Below, piece after piece: positions 55,725 to 63,554 of a DNA stretch of 64,000 bases (within the stretch, counting starts at the first letter, position 1; every line of letters starts with the position of its first letter). The notes under the pieces are model-generated. The model was not told the DNA's origin. It ran no database searches and worked only from the letters and a program-made list of their open reading frames with translations. The position numbers and the translations under genes were made by a program. The stretch comes from Streptomyces sp. 840.1 (lineage in GTDB: Bacteria > Actinomycetota > Actinomycetes > Streptomycetales > Streptomycetaceae): contig NZ_RJUU01000001.1 in the NCBI RefSeq assembly GCF_003751445.1, positions 1,307,001 through 1,371,000 on the forward strand, read 5' to 3'.

Positions 55725-57155
55725 TCAGGCGGAGACGGGGACCCGCACCTCGGCCCGGTCGGCCTCCCCCACCGGGGTACCGCTGCGGCCCGGGATCATC
55801 AGGGCGGCGAGCCCGGCGAGGGCCACCACCGCGGCGCCGATCCAGAGCGCGAGCACGGTCCCGTCCGTGAAGGTCTGCGGGGAGTCGTAGCCGCCCTGCG
55901 AGGAGAACGCCGTGGCGAGCACAGCGACCCCGAGGGCCCCGCCGACCTCACGCAGCGCGTTGTTGGCGCCGGAGGCGATGCCCTGTTCACCGGGAAGGAC
56001 GCTGGACATCACCAGGCTGGCGGCCGGCGCGAAGTACATGGCCATCCCGATGCCGCCGACCATCAGACCGGGCAGCTGCGAGGCGTAGGAGGCGTCGGGT
56101 GCCAGCGCGAGGGCGAACAGGGCGAGGCCGGCGGCCTGGAGGGCGAGTCCGGTCACGACCACCGGGCGACCGCCGAACCGGTCGGCGAGCACCCCGGCGA
56201 CGGGCGCCACCAGCATCGGCATGCCGGTCCAGGGCAGCATCCGCAGACCGGCCTCGGTGGGCGAGTAGCCCAGCACTCCCTGGAAGTACTGACTGAGCAG
56301 GAAGATCGAACCGAACATGCCGAGGAACATCAGCAGACCGGCCATGTTGATCCCGAAGAACGCCCGGTTCCGGAAGAGCCGCATCGGCAGCATCGGGTTC
56401 TTGGCGCGGATCCCGTGGCGGATGAATGCGCCGATGAGGACGGCACCGGCGATGAGGGAGGTCAGGACGGTGGGGTCGGTCCAGCCGTCGGAGTTGGCGT
56501 TCACCAGGCCGTAGACGATCCCGAAGAGCCCGCCGCTGACCAGGAGGGTGCCGGGGATGTCGAGCCGGGAGTCGGGGGCGTAGGACTCGGCCAGGCGCAG
56601 CCGGGCGAGGGGCAGCAGGACCAGGCCGATCGGGACGTTCAGCCAGAAGATCCACTGCCAGGAGAGGTGTTCGGTGAGGCTGCCGCCGACCAGCGGGCCA
56701 CTGGCCACGGCCAGCCCGGTGACGGCGCTGAAGATGCCCAGCGCGGCGCCGCGGCGGGCGGGCGGCACGGCGGCCGTGAGCAGGGTGAGCGTCAGCGGCA
56801 TCATGATCGCCGCGCCCACTCCCTGGACCGCGCGGAAGGCGATCAGTTCGTTGATCCCGGGCGAGAGGGCGGCTGCGGCGGATGCGCCGGTGAAGACGGA
56901 GAGCCCTATGACGAAGAGGCGGCGCCGGCCGAACCGGTCCCCCAGGGAGGCGCCGAGCATCAGCAGGACGGCGAAGGTGAGGGTGTACGCGTTCACCGTC
57001 CATTCGAGCTCCCCCAGCTCGCCGCCGAGGCTCTCGCGGATGGACGGCAGGGCGGTGGTGACGACGAGGTTGTCGAGTGCGGCCATGAAGCCGGCGATGC
57101 TGGTGATGACAAGGGCCCAGGCCACTCCCGAGCGGCCCTTCGTGTGCTGTTCCAC
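55725..57155 (-). CDS. MFS drug efflux transporter, DHA2 (14-TM) type
   Basis: 476 residues with about 14 hydrophobic segments. Motif A LGASLGDRFGRRRLFVIG follows TM2, motif C ASGPLVGGSL lies in TM5, and LDNLVVTTALPSIRESLG is near the N-terminus. The DHA2 family exports drugs and dyes with a proton gradient. Preceded by a TetR gene on the same strand and by a site matching that TetR's operator, so expression is probably induced by substrate. Confidence 0.93.
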   Translation of the reverse strand: MEQHTKGRSGVAWALVITSIAGFMAALDNLVVTTALPSIRESLGGELGELEWTVNAYTLTFAVLLMLGASLGDRFGRRRLFVIGLSVFTGASAAAALSPGINELIAFRAVQGVGAAIMMPLTLTLLTAAVPPARRGAALGIFSAVTGLAVASGPLVGGSLTEHLSWQWIFWLNVPIGLVLLPLARLRLAESYAPDSRLDIPGTLLVSGGLFGIVYGLVNANSDGWTDPTVLTSLIAGAVLIGAFIRHGIRAKNPMLPMRLFRNRAFFGINMAGLLMFLGMFGSIFLLSQYFQGVLGYSPTEAGLRMLPWTGMPMLVAPVAGVLADRFGGRPVVVTGLALQAAGLALFALALAPDASYASQLPGLMVGGIGMAMYFAPAASLVMSSVLPGEQGIASGANNALREVGGALGVAVLATAFSSQGGYDSPQTFTDGTVLALWIGAAVVALAGLAALMIPGRSGTPVGEADRAEVRVPVSA

Positions 57156-57169
57156 TGCTCCCCCTGAGG

Positions 57170-57189
57170 GTTAGTTATTGATTACTAAC
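57170..57189 (-). promoter_or_regulatory. Operator upstream of the MFS gene
   Basis: GTTAGT, 8 nt, ACTAAC, 15 nt before the MFS start. The same arms and spacing occur inside the larger palindrome before the tetR gene. Likely a binding site for that regulator. Confidence 0.7.
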
Positions 57190-57230
57190 TTTTCTGCACA
57201 GAAAACGGCCGCACATCCGGGCCGCGCCGG

Positions 57231-57788
57231 TCAGGCGTCCGGCTTGGCCGAGTCGTAGAACCCGGACCAGACCCGGTGGCCGGCCGGGAAGCCGAGCGAG
57301 GCGAGGGTGTTGGCCAGCATGCCGTAGGCGAGGAAGGTCGTCGTCCCGTCGGCGTCGGCCCCGAGCGCCAGGTGGACGTCGTCCCACAGCCGGAGCCAGC
57401 CGGCCCGTACCGACTCGCCGAACTCGCGGTCCCCGGCGGCCTCGGCCGCCGCGACGGCCGCGTACATCTGCATCTGCATCAGCAGCTTGTCCGGGTCGTG
57501 GATGATCAGGCGCTGGTACGCCGTCGCCATGGCGTGGAGCGCCTCCTCGGCCTCCAGCCCCTCGGCGGCGTCCGCGAAGACCTTGCGGGTGTCCGTGATG
57601 CAGCGCTCGGTGGCGGCCAGGAACATCGCCTGCTTGCTGGGGAAGAGACGGAAGAGGTAGGGCTGCGAGACACCCACGCGCCTGGCGATCACCTCGGTGG
57701 ACGTCGCGCTGTACCCACCGCGGGCGAACTCCGTCACCGCCGCACGGATGACGCTCTCGCGCCGCTCGTCTGCACTCATCCTTGGCAT
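57231..57788 (-). CDS. TetR family regulator of the MFS gene
   Basis: 185 residues. HTH in SVIRAAVTEFARGGYSATST and EVIARRVGVSQPYLFRLFPS. Upstream of the MFS gene on the same strand with a 75-nt gap. Palindromes before both genes point to autoregulation and control of efflux. Confidence 0.92.
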   Translation of the reverse strand: MPRMSADERRESVIRAAVTEFARGGYSATSTEVIARRVGVSQPYLFRLFPSKQAMFLAATERCITDTRKVFADAAEGLEAEEALHAMATAYQRLIIHDPDKLLMQMQMYAAVAAAEAAGDREFGESVRAGWLRLWDDVHLALGADADGTTTFLAYGMLANTLASLGFPAGHRVWSGFYDSAKPDA

Positions 57789-57792
57789 GCAG

Positions 57793-57820
57793 CTAAGTTA
57801 GTACTCAATCACTAACTTAG
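57793..57820 (-). promoter_or_regulatory. Operator upstream of tetR (autoregulation)
   Basis: A perfect 10-nt inverted repeat CTAAGTTAGT/ACTAACTTAG around 8 nt, five nt before the ATG of the tetR gene. It contains the same GTTAGT-N8-ACTAAC core as the site before the MFS gene. Confidence 0.8.
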
Positions 57821-57910
57821 TCAACCGGTGCGCCTTGCCCCCAGTCCACGGGTAAGGGGCGTGGCCCATGGACCACGCCCCTTACGTCAGGCTTCTGTTG
57901 CGGTCGGGCG

Positions 57911-58339
57911 TCAGGCGAGCTGGACGACGGCGCGGGACATGCCCAGCACCTTCTTGTCGTCGCTCATCGCCGTCAGGTCGACGCGCACGCGCTTGTCGTC
58001 CAGCAGGACGGCCACCTTGGCGCTGACCTCGATCAGCGCGCCCTTGTCGTCGTTGGGCACGGGGACCGGCTTGGTGAAGCGGACTCCGTACTCGACGACC
58101 GCACCGGGGTCGCCGGTCCAGTCGGTGACCACCCGGATCGCCTCGGCCATGGTGAACATGCCGTGGGCGATCACGTCCGGCAGTCCGACCTCGCGGGCGA
58201 ACTTCTCGTTCCAGTGGATCGGGTTGAAGTCCCCGGAGGCGCCCGCGTACTGCACCAGCGTCGCCCGGGTGACCGGGAAGGACTGCGCCGGCAGCTCAGT
58301 GCCGACCTCGACCGAGCCGTAGCTCACCTTCGCAGCCAT
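57911..58339 (-). CDS. MaoC-like hotdog dehydratase, HadB-like
   Basis: 142 residues from the ATG at 58339. The hydratase 2 motif is YAGASGDFNPIHWNEKFARE with the Asp and His pair, and AHGMFTMAEAI. Likely the catalytic half of a (3R)-hydroxyacyl-ACP dehydratase; the neighbour is the matching N-terminal half. In mycobacteria HadAB acts in fatty-acid synthase II. The start overlaps the stop of the upstream gene by one base. Confidence 0.85.
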   Translation of the reverse strand: MAAKVSYGSVEVGTELPAQSFPVTRATLVQYAGASGDFNPIHWNEKFAREVGLPDVIAHGMFTMAEAIRVVTDWTGDPGAVVEYGVRFTKPVPVPNDDKGALIEVSAKVAVLLDDKRVRVDLTAMSDDKKVLGMSRAVVQLA

Positions 58340-58791
58340 CACGCCTCCTCGGCGGCGCGCGCCACCAGCTTCGTCCACGCTGTCACGACAAGCTCCCCGG
58401 ACTCGTCGTGGACCTCGCCACGGACGTCCAGGATGTCGTTGCCCGCCATGGACTTGACCGTCTCGATGGTCGACGTGACCGTCAGCCGGTCACCGGCCCG
58501 CACCGGGCGGACGTAGACGAACCGCTGGTCGCCATGGACGACCCGGCTGTAGTCCAGGCCCAGCTGCGGGTCCTGCACGACCTGCCCCGCGGCCTTGAAG
58601 GTGATCGAGAACACGAACGTGGGCGGCGCGATCACATCAATGTGACCGAGCGTCCTGGCCGCATCGGGATCCAGGTACGCGGGATTGGAGTCGCCCACCG
58701 CCTCGGCGAACTCCCGGATCTTCTCCCGGCCGACCTCGTACGGTGTGGTGGGCGGATAGGTCCGCCCCACGAAGGACTGATCGAGCGCCAT
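58339..58791 (-). CDS. MaoC-like N-terminal dehydratase, HadA-like
   Basis: 150 residues from the ATG at 58791 (MALDQSFVGRTYPPTTPYEV). A hotdog fold without the catalytic pair, with FAEAVGDSNPAYLDPDAART and APPTFVFSITF, typical of the partner subunit (HadA-type, FAS1-like dehydratase). Pairs with the HadB-like product. Translationally coupled (TGATG). Confidence 0.85.
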   Translation of the reverse strand: MALDQSFVGRTYPPTTPYEVGREKIREFAEAVGDSNPAYLDPDAARTLGHIDVIAPPTFVFSITFKAAGQVVQDPQLGLDYSRVVHGDQRFVYVRPVRAGDRLTVTSTIETVKSMAGNDILDVRGEVHDESGELVVTAWTKLVARAAEEA

Positions 58792-58901
58792 GGGCTCGCA
58801 ACCTCCTGATGAAAGACGAATGGGCCGAAGTCTCGAAGTACATCCTCGTACAACGACACGAGGCCGCCCCCAACGGGGACGGCCTCGTGTACGAGCCTGA
58901 T

Positions 58902-59066
58902 TCAGCGCGTTTCGCGGTGCGCAGTGTGCGAGTTGCAGCGCGGGCAATGCTTCTTCATCTCAAGACGGTCCGGGTTGTTACGCCGGTTCTTCTTGGTGAT
59001 GTAGTTCCGCTCCTTGCACTCCACGCAGGCCAGCGTGATCTTCGGGCGGACGTCGGTGGCAGCCAC
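58902..59066 (-). CDS. rpmG: 50S ribosomal protein L33 (zinc form)
   Basis: 54 residues from the GTG at 59066 behind AAGGAGC. Zinc ribbon Cys14, Cys17, Cys41, Cys44 ([14 protein letters not shown]). This is the zinc-containing L33 paralogue; Streptomyces also has zinc-free paralogues under Zur control elsewhere. A terminator and tRNA-Met lie just upstream. Confidence 0.97.
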
Positions 59067-59103
59067 GTGAGTGCTCCTTGGACGGACGGTGGACGGATGA
59101 ACG

Positions 59104-59150
59104 CAAAAAAAGAGTAGCCGATCGGAGGACCGACCCCACAATCGGCTACT
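59104..59150 (-). terminator. Terminator after tRNA-Met
   Basis: A perfect 10-bp stem AGTAGCCGAT/ATCGGCTACT (59113-59150) followed on the minus strand by seven T residues. It begins 6 nt past tRNA-Met and ends just before rpmG. Confidence 0.9.
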
Positions 59151-59155
59151 GTTAG

Positions 59156-59228
59156 TAGCGGTGACCGGACTTGAACCGGTGACACAGCGATTATGAGCCG
59201 CTTGCTCTACCGACTGAGCTACACCGCT
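59156..59228 (-). tRNA. tRNA-Met (anticodon CAT)
   Basis: A 73-nt cloverleaf: acceptor AGCGGTG with CACCGCT, D-arm AGCTCAGTCGGTAGAGC, anticodon loop CTCATAA, T-arm ACCGGTTCAAGTCCGGT. The first base pair is A-T and standard elongator features are present, so it reads as elongator tRNA-Met rather than initiator. Confidence 0.93.
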
Positions 59229-59273
59229 TTGATGATGAGTCTCCCCGCCGAAGCGGGGTTTCCCGATCACCAG

Positions 59274-59346
59274 AGCCCCAATGCGGAATCGAACCGCAGA
59301 CCTTCTCCTTACCATGGAGACGCTCTACCGACTGAGCTATTGGGGC
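59274..59346 (-). tRNA. tRNA-Thr (anticodon GGT)
   Basis: A 73-nt cloverleaf: acceptor GCCCCAA with TTGGGGC, D-arm AGCTCAGTCGGTAGAGC, anticodon loop ATGGTAA, T-arm TGCGGTTCGATTCCGCA. Lies 45 nt upstream of tRNA-Met and probably cotranscribed with it. Confidence 0.95.
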
Positions 59347-59749
59347 GAGCGATGAAGACATTACACGCTCGGTCGCCGATCGCCCAAATCCGTTTCGAAG
59401 CCCCGCCCCGAGCCCTTGATCGGCGCCGCTCCGAACCCTTGATCAGCCGCTCATCCGGCGCTTGATCAGCGGTTCGTCGGCTACTTGACCAGCGGGGCGT
59501 ACGGCCCTTCGTCGGCGGTTCCTCCGGCACCTGAGCTGCGGTCCGTCCGGCGCTTCGTCAGCAGTTCGTCCGGCACGTGCGGGGCGGCTCGGCGGCCACC
59601 GACCCCCATCTCGCCCCGCACGTGCACACCCGCCCCACGCGCCCCTGCAGACGACACCGGTACGACTATTCAGCTCCTCCTCGAACCCGGTACGGCACAC
59701 CTCTAGGCTCGACTCACTCTGCGTGACCCTGCCCCTTCCCTGGAGCGCG
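59347..59749. other. 403-bp intergenic region with tandem repeat
   Basis: No gene seen. It contains the seven-unit 23-bp tandem repeat (59415-59575), then GC-rich sequence, and TAGGCT (59704-59709), a possible -10 box for the amidohydrolase gene. The tRNA-Thr promoter must lie in the first 70 bp on the minus strand; not assigned. Confidence 0.6.
59415..59575. repeat. 23-bp tandem repeat, seven units
   Basis: Seven head-to-tail units start at 59415, 59438, 59461, 59484, 59507, 59530 and 59553, each exactly 23 nt. The third unit begins CTTGATCAGCGGTTCGTCGG; the consensus ends GTCCGGCG. Units diverge by several bases each, so it is an old array. A period of 23 is not a multiple of three, so it is not a peptide repeat. 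Confidence 0.9.
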
Positions 59750-61027
59750 ATGCCCGACAGCCGGCCGCGGCCGCCAGACGACCACGCCGCCGACGCGGCC
59801 AACGGCCGGGAGAGCGCCGCGCTGACACTCTGCGGCGCCCGTCTCACCGACGGCCGCATCGTGGACGTACGGCTCGGCGGGAGCCGGATCGAGGCCGTCG
59901 GCACCGCCGGCAGCCTCACCGCGCCCGGCGCGCGCATCGATCTGCGCGGCCACCTCCTGCTGCCCGCGCCCGCCGAGCCGCACGCCCACAGCGACACCGC
60001 GCTCACCGCCGACGGCGCCGCCACCGGAGCCCCCGGCCCCGCCTCCCAGCTCCCCGAGGACGTCCAGCGGCGCGCCACCGAGGCCGCGTTGCTGCAACTC
60101 GGACACGGCGCGACCGCGCTGCGCTCACACGTACGGATCGGCGATGTGCAGGGCCTCGCCGCCCTCGAAGCCGTCCTCCAGGCGCGCCGCTCGCTGCGCG
60201 GACTGGCCGACCTGACCGCGGTCGCGGTCCCCCGGCTGCTCACCGGCGTCGCGGGCGCCGACGGCCTGGCCATGCTCCGCGACGCGGTGAAGATGGGGGC
60301 GGGCGCGGTCGGCGGCCGACCCGACCTGGATCCGGATCCGACGGGGTACGCGGAAGCCGTCCTGGAGATCGCCGCCGAGCACGGCTGCCCCGTCGATCTG
60401 CACACGGACAGTGACGACCCGGCCCGGCTGGCCCGGCTCGCGACCATGGCCGGCGGACTGCGCCAGGGGGTCGCCATCGGCCCCTGCGCGGGCCTCTCCC
60501 GGCTCACCGGGGAGGCGGCGGGCCGCGCCGCCGACCAGCTCGCCGCGTCCGGTGTGACGGTGATCTGCCTGCCGCAGGGCGGCTGCTGCGGGGCGGAGCG
60601 CCGGGGCACCGCCCCCGTGCGGCTGCTGCGCGCGGCCGGGGTGCGGGTCGCGGCGGGCAGCGGGGCGCTGCGGGACCTCGCCAACCCGGTGGGACGCGGC
60701 GACCCGCTGGAGGCCGCCTACCTGCTGGCCTCGCAGAGCGGGCTGCGGGCCGAGCACGCCTACGAGGCGGTGTCCGCCGAGGCCCGGCGTGCGATGGGAC
60801 TGCCCGAGGTCCGGATCGAGGCGGGCTTCCCGGCCGAGCTGCTCGCCGTGCGCGGCGAACACCTCGCCGGGGTGCTCTCACTGGCGTACAGCCGGATCGT
60901 GGTGCACCGGGGCCGCGTGGTGGCCCGCACCAGCGCGGTGCGCGAGTACTGCGACTCCGAGACGGGCGGCGGCGCCGGGCTCCCCCGCCAGGGACGGCCG
61001 GATTCCGGCCCCGGCGGCGGGGCTTGA
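59750..61027 (+). CDS. Amidohydrolase family protein, cytosine-deaminase-like, degenerate active site
   Basis: 425 residues from the ATG at 59750 (a GTG at 59723 is an alternative). The fold and first metal motif EPHAHSD (His78, His80) and DLHTDSDDP (His218) match the cytosine-deaminase branch. However the expected later His is replaced (IGPCAGLS, Pro245/Cys246), the expected catalytic Glu is Ser221, and the conserved metal Asp is Gly305 (AAGSGALRD). It is therefore probably inactive or altered in activity. Confidence 0.8.
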   Translation: MPDSRPRPPDDHAADAANGRESAALTLCGARLTDGRIVDVRLGGSRIEAVGTAGSLTAPGARIDLRGHLLLPAPAEPHAHSDTALTADGAATGAPGPASQLPEDVQRRATEAALLQLGHGATALRSHVRIGDVQGLAALEAVLQARRSLRGLADLTAVAVPRLLTGVAGADGLAMLRDAVKMGAGAVGGRPDLDPDPTGYAEAVLEIAAEHGCPVDLHTDSDDPARLARLATMAGGLRQGVAIGPCAGLSRLTGEAAGRAADQLAASGVTVICLPQGGCCGAERRGTAPVRLLRAAGVRVAAGSGALRDLANPVGRGDPLEAAYLLASQSGLRAEHAYEAVSAEARRAMGLPEVRIEAGFPAELLAVRGEHLAGVLSLAYSRIVVHRGRVVARTSAVREYCDSETGGGAGLPRQGRPDSGPGGGA

Positions 61028-61063
61028 CCGCCCTGCGGCGCGCTCCGGCGTACGGTCGTGACC

Positions 61064-61720
61064 ATGCGCATTGTCATCGCAGGTGGACATGGTCAGATCG
61101 CGCTGCGGCTTGAGCGGCTGCTCGCTGCACGCGGGGACGAGGCAGTGGGGATCATCCGTGATCCCGCACAGCGGGACGACCTCCGGGCGGCAGGCGCCGA
61201 ACCGGTGGTCCTGGATCTCGAATCGGCCACCGTGGAGGAGACCGCGGAGGTGCTGCGCGGGGCCGACGCGGTGGTCTTCGCGGCCGGTGCGGGCCCCAAC
61301 AGCGGCACGGACCGCAAGGACACGGTGGACCGCGGGGCGGCGGTGCTCTTCGCGGACGCGGCGGAACGGGCGGGGGTACGGCGCTACGTCGTCGTCTCGT
61401 CCATGGGCGCCGACGCGGACCACCCCGGCGACGAGGTGTTCGACGCCTACCTGCGGGCCAAGGGCGCGGCGGACGCCTACGTGCGCTCCAGGACGGCGCT
61501 CGACTGGACGATCCTGCGCCCCGGCATGCTGACCAACGACGCGGGCACCGGCCAGGTGCTGCTCGCCGCGTCGACGGGCCGCGGCCCGGTCCCGCGCGAC
61601 GACGTGGCGGCCGTGCTCATGGAGCTGCTGGACACCCCGGCAGCGGCGGGCCTGACGCTGGAGCTCATCTCGGGGAACGTGCCGGTGATGGTCGCGGTGA
61701 AGGACATCGCGGGCAACTGA
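61064..61720 (+). CDS. NAD(P)-binding protein (atypical SDR)
   Basis: 218 residues. Rossmann motif IAGGHGQIALRL at the N-terminus, then RDPAQRDDL and VVFAAGAGPNSGTDRKDTVD. Typical of small NAD(P)H-binding SDR_a5-like proteins; the downstream YVVVSSMGAD and ILRPGMLTND also fit. TACGGT (61051-61056) ends 7 nt before the ATG, suggesting a leaderless message. Starts 36 nt after the amidohydrolase stop. Confidence 0.88.
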   Translation: MRIVIAGGHGQIALRLERLLAARGDEAVGIIRDPAQRDDLRAAGAEPVVLDLESATVEETAEVLRGADAVVFAAGAGPNSGTDRKDTVDRGAAVLFADAAERAGVRRYVVVSSMGADADHPGDEVFDAYLRAKGAADAYVRSRTALDWTILRPGMLTNDAGTGQVLLAASTGRGPVPRDDVAAVLMELLDTPAAAGLTLELISGNVPVMVAVKDIAGN

Positions 61721-61768
61721 CGCGGCTGGCCGGGGCGGCAGGCCCGCCGCCCCGGTCAACGGTCCGTC

Positions 61769-62245
61769 TCAACCACCCGGTGCCGGGCGCACGGTGATGC
61801 CGTGCCGCTCCAGCAGGGCCGCCGTGACCCCGTCGCCCTCGCGCAGCTCGCCGGTGAACGTACCGTCATAAACCCTGCCCCGCCCGCACGAAGGGCTGCG
61901 GGCCATCAGCAGCGCCTCCGTGCACCCGGCCCCGCGCGCCGCCTCCAGCGCCCGCCGCGCGCCGTCCACGAACGCCTCGGTCACATCCCGCCCCGTGTCG
62001 TCCACGACGCGCGCACGGCCCTCCAGCACGTCGTGCCCGTCCCCGCCGACGATCTCGGCGGGACGCCGGGGCGTGGGCAGCCCGGCGACGACCTCGGGGC
62101 AGCAGGACACGGCCCGGCGGTCACCGATGGCGGCGGCAAGCCCGGCAGAGGCCTTGCCCCGGCCGTCGAAGCGGCAGGGCACACCCAGGAGGCAGGCACT
62201 GACGAGTACGGAGTCCACGGGTTCCATGGGTTCCACAGGTTCCAC
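61769..62245 (-). CDS. DUF523 family protein
   Basis: 158 residues from the GTG at 62245, which has AAGGG 7 nt before it. Conserved DUF523 blocks: VSACLLGVPCRFDG, CCPEVVAGLPTPRRPAEI and MARSPSCGRGRVYDG. Cysteine-rich; function unknown. The first residues repeat V-E-P/M-E-P, encoded by short tandem repeats. An ATG further in (62227) is an alternative start. Faces the plus-strand NAD(P)-binding gene tail to tail. Confidence 0.85.
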   Translation of the reverse strand: MEPVEPMEPVDSVLVSACLLGVPCRFDGRGKASAGLAAAIGDRRAVSCCPEVVAGLPTPRRPAEIVGGDGHDVLEGRARVVDDTGRDVTEAFVDGARRALEAARGAGCTEALLMARSPSCGRGRVYDGTFTGELREGDGVTAALLERHGITVRPAPGG

Positions 62246-62367
62246 GGTTACGCCCTTCGCGACGAGATGACGGGACGACGAGAACACCCCTCCCGGGACG
62301 AGGGGCCTGTTGTGCGGCGGCACCAGGGCCGGGCCTGGCAGCCTGCGCCGGAGCCCGGCCGTGCACC

Positions 62368-63048
62368 TCAGCCGACGGCCGGCTCATGCAGTGCAGCAGG
62401 GAACACCACTCGGCCGACCCCGGTGTCGACGACTGCCGAGTGCTCCGGTTTTCCCCTCTCCGAAAGGTCTTCCCAAGCTGCGAGGACCAGCCGGCTCAGA
62501 CCCGGCAGGGACTGCGCATGAACCGCACCGCGCGAACGGCTGCGCGCGAGGTCCCGTGGCCGCCAGTCGCCGTCAGTACGCCGTCGGCTGTTGAGCGGCG
62601 GGGCGGTCCTGACCTGCAGCATGTGTTCCAAGGCGAGCCCACAGACACCGAGCCCCAGCTCAGCGGCTACAGCCTGTTCGTCCTCGGGAGCCTCGGAGAG
62701 CAACAGAGGCCAGCGGATCACCACCACCCTCTCCCAGAGCTCGGGCGGCACGGTGTTGGCCAGGTGATGGCTCTCCCCCACTGGCAGATCTCTGAGGCGG
62801 CGTTCAGCAGCCTGCGTCTGCCCCACGTAGCAGAGCCCCGCACCGGAGGCGAAGACTCCATAGAGCACCGGCCCGGTCGTGGCGGGCTCATCATCGTTCG
62901 TCCCAGTCAGAAGAGCTCCGAGCCGGTGCGCGAACCGGTACCGCCGCTCCTGCCAACGGGCAAGCAGCGAGGCGTCGGCGAGCAGGGTTGTCAGCGACGT
63001 TGTCCAACTGCGGTATGCGTCTTCGTACGACTGGTCGTCCACGGACAC
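62368..63048 (-). CDS. GIY-YIG-like protein (start uncertain)
   Basis: About 226 residues if it starts at the GTG 63048; the frame stays open to a GTG at 63141. The region VLYGVFASGAGLCYVGQTQA followed by AERRLRDL looks like a divergent GIY-YIG nuclease core (YVGQT, Arg downstream), and Glu in LALEHMLQV and Asn in APPLN could complete it. The rest shows no known domain. A 51-residue overlapping frame (62991-63146) starts MEWLTLVGALSGAALGVGST and looks like a membrane anchor; a frameshift joining the two is possible. Confidence 0.6.
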   Translation of the reverse strand: MSVDDQSYEDAYRSWTTSLTTLLADASLLARWQERRYRFAHRLGALLTGTNDDEPATTGPVLYGVFASGAGLCYVGQTQAAERRLRDLPVGESHHLANTVPPELWERVVVIRWPLLLSEAPEDEQAVAAELGLGVCGLALEHMLQVRTAPPLNSRRRTDGDWRPRDLARSRSRGAVHAQSLPGLSRLVLAAWEDLSERGKPEHSAVVDTGVGRVVFPAALHEPAVG

Positions 63049-63205
63049 CAGTCTGAGGCAGTCGCTACCGGCCGTTCGACCACCAGCGTGGAGCCGACAC
63101 CGAGCGCCGCCCCGCTCAAGGCCCCCACCAGGGTCAGCCACTCCATGCGGTCAACCTACGGATCTGTGCCCCATGGCAACAGGCCGCATCGAGCCGATCA
63201 CGAGA

Positions 63206-63248
63206 AAACCCCTCCCGACCAGCTGAAACAGCAGGTCGGAAGGGGTTT
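63206..63248 (-). terminator. Terminator after tRNA-Tyr
   Basis: AAACCCCT and CCGACC (63206-63220) pair with GGTCGG and AGGGGTTT (63234-63248), one mismatch. On the minus strand it begins 9 nt past tRNA-Tyr and ends in TTTT. Confidence 0.85.
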
Positions 63249-63257
63249 CACTTCCAG

Positions 63258-63339
<82 letters not shown>

Positions 63340-63554
63340 AAGGGATGCTGCCGTGGGGCCCGCCTCTCGGCGGCGCTCTGTGGCAACGACGTAAACGATA
63401 CCTGATGCCCAGGGGTGCTACGCCACTGGATTGATCAGCAGCCCGCGCGGGCCCGGGTGGCTAGGCTTTGGTGGGCGGCGTGGTGCCAGTGGGCCCCGCT
63501 GCCGCCCCGTAGACATTCCGTTTCCAGCACCCCAGATACAAGGAGCCACACGTC

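Noticed and set aside
59415..59575. CRISPR array
   Set aside because: The 23-bp units are joined directly with no spacers, and no cas gene is near.
59443..60684. Minus-strand gene across the repeat and the amidohydrolase
   Set aside because: Ser/Ala/Arg-rich antisense frame; the 23-bp period would not give a regular peptide, and the plus strand has amidohydrolase motifs.
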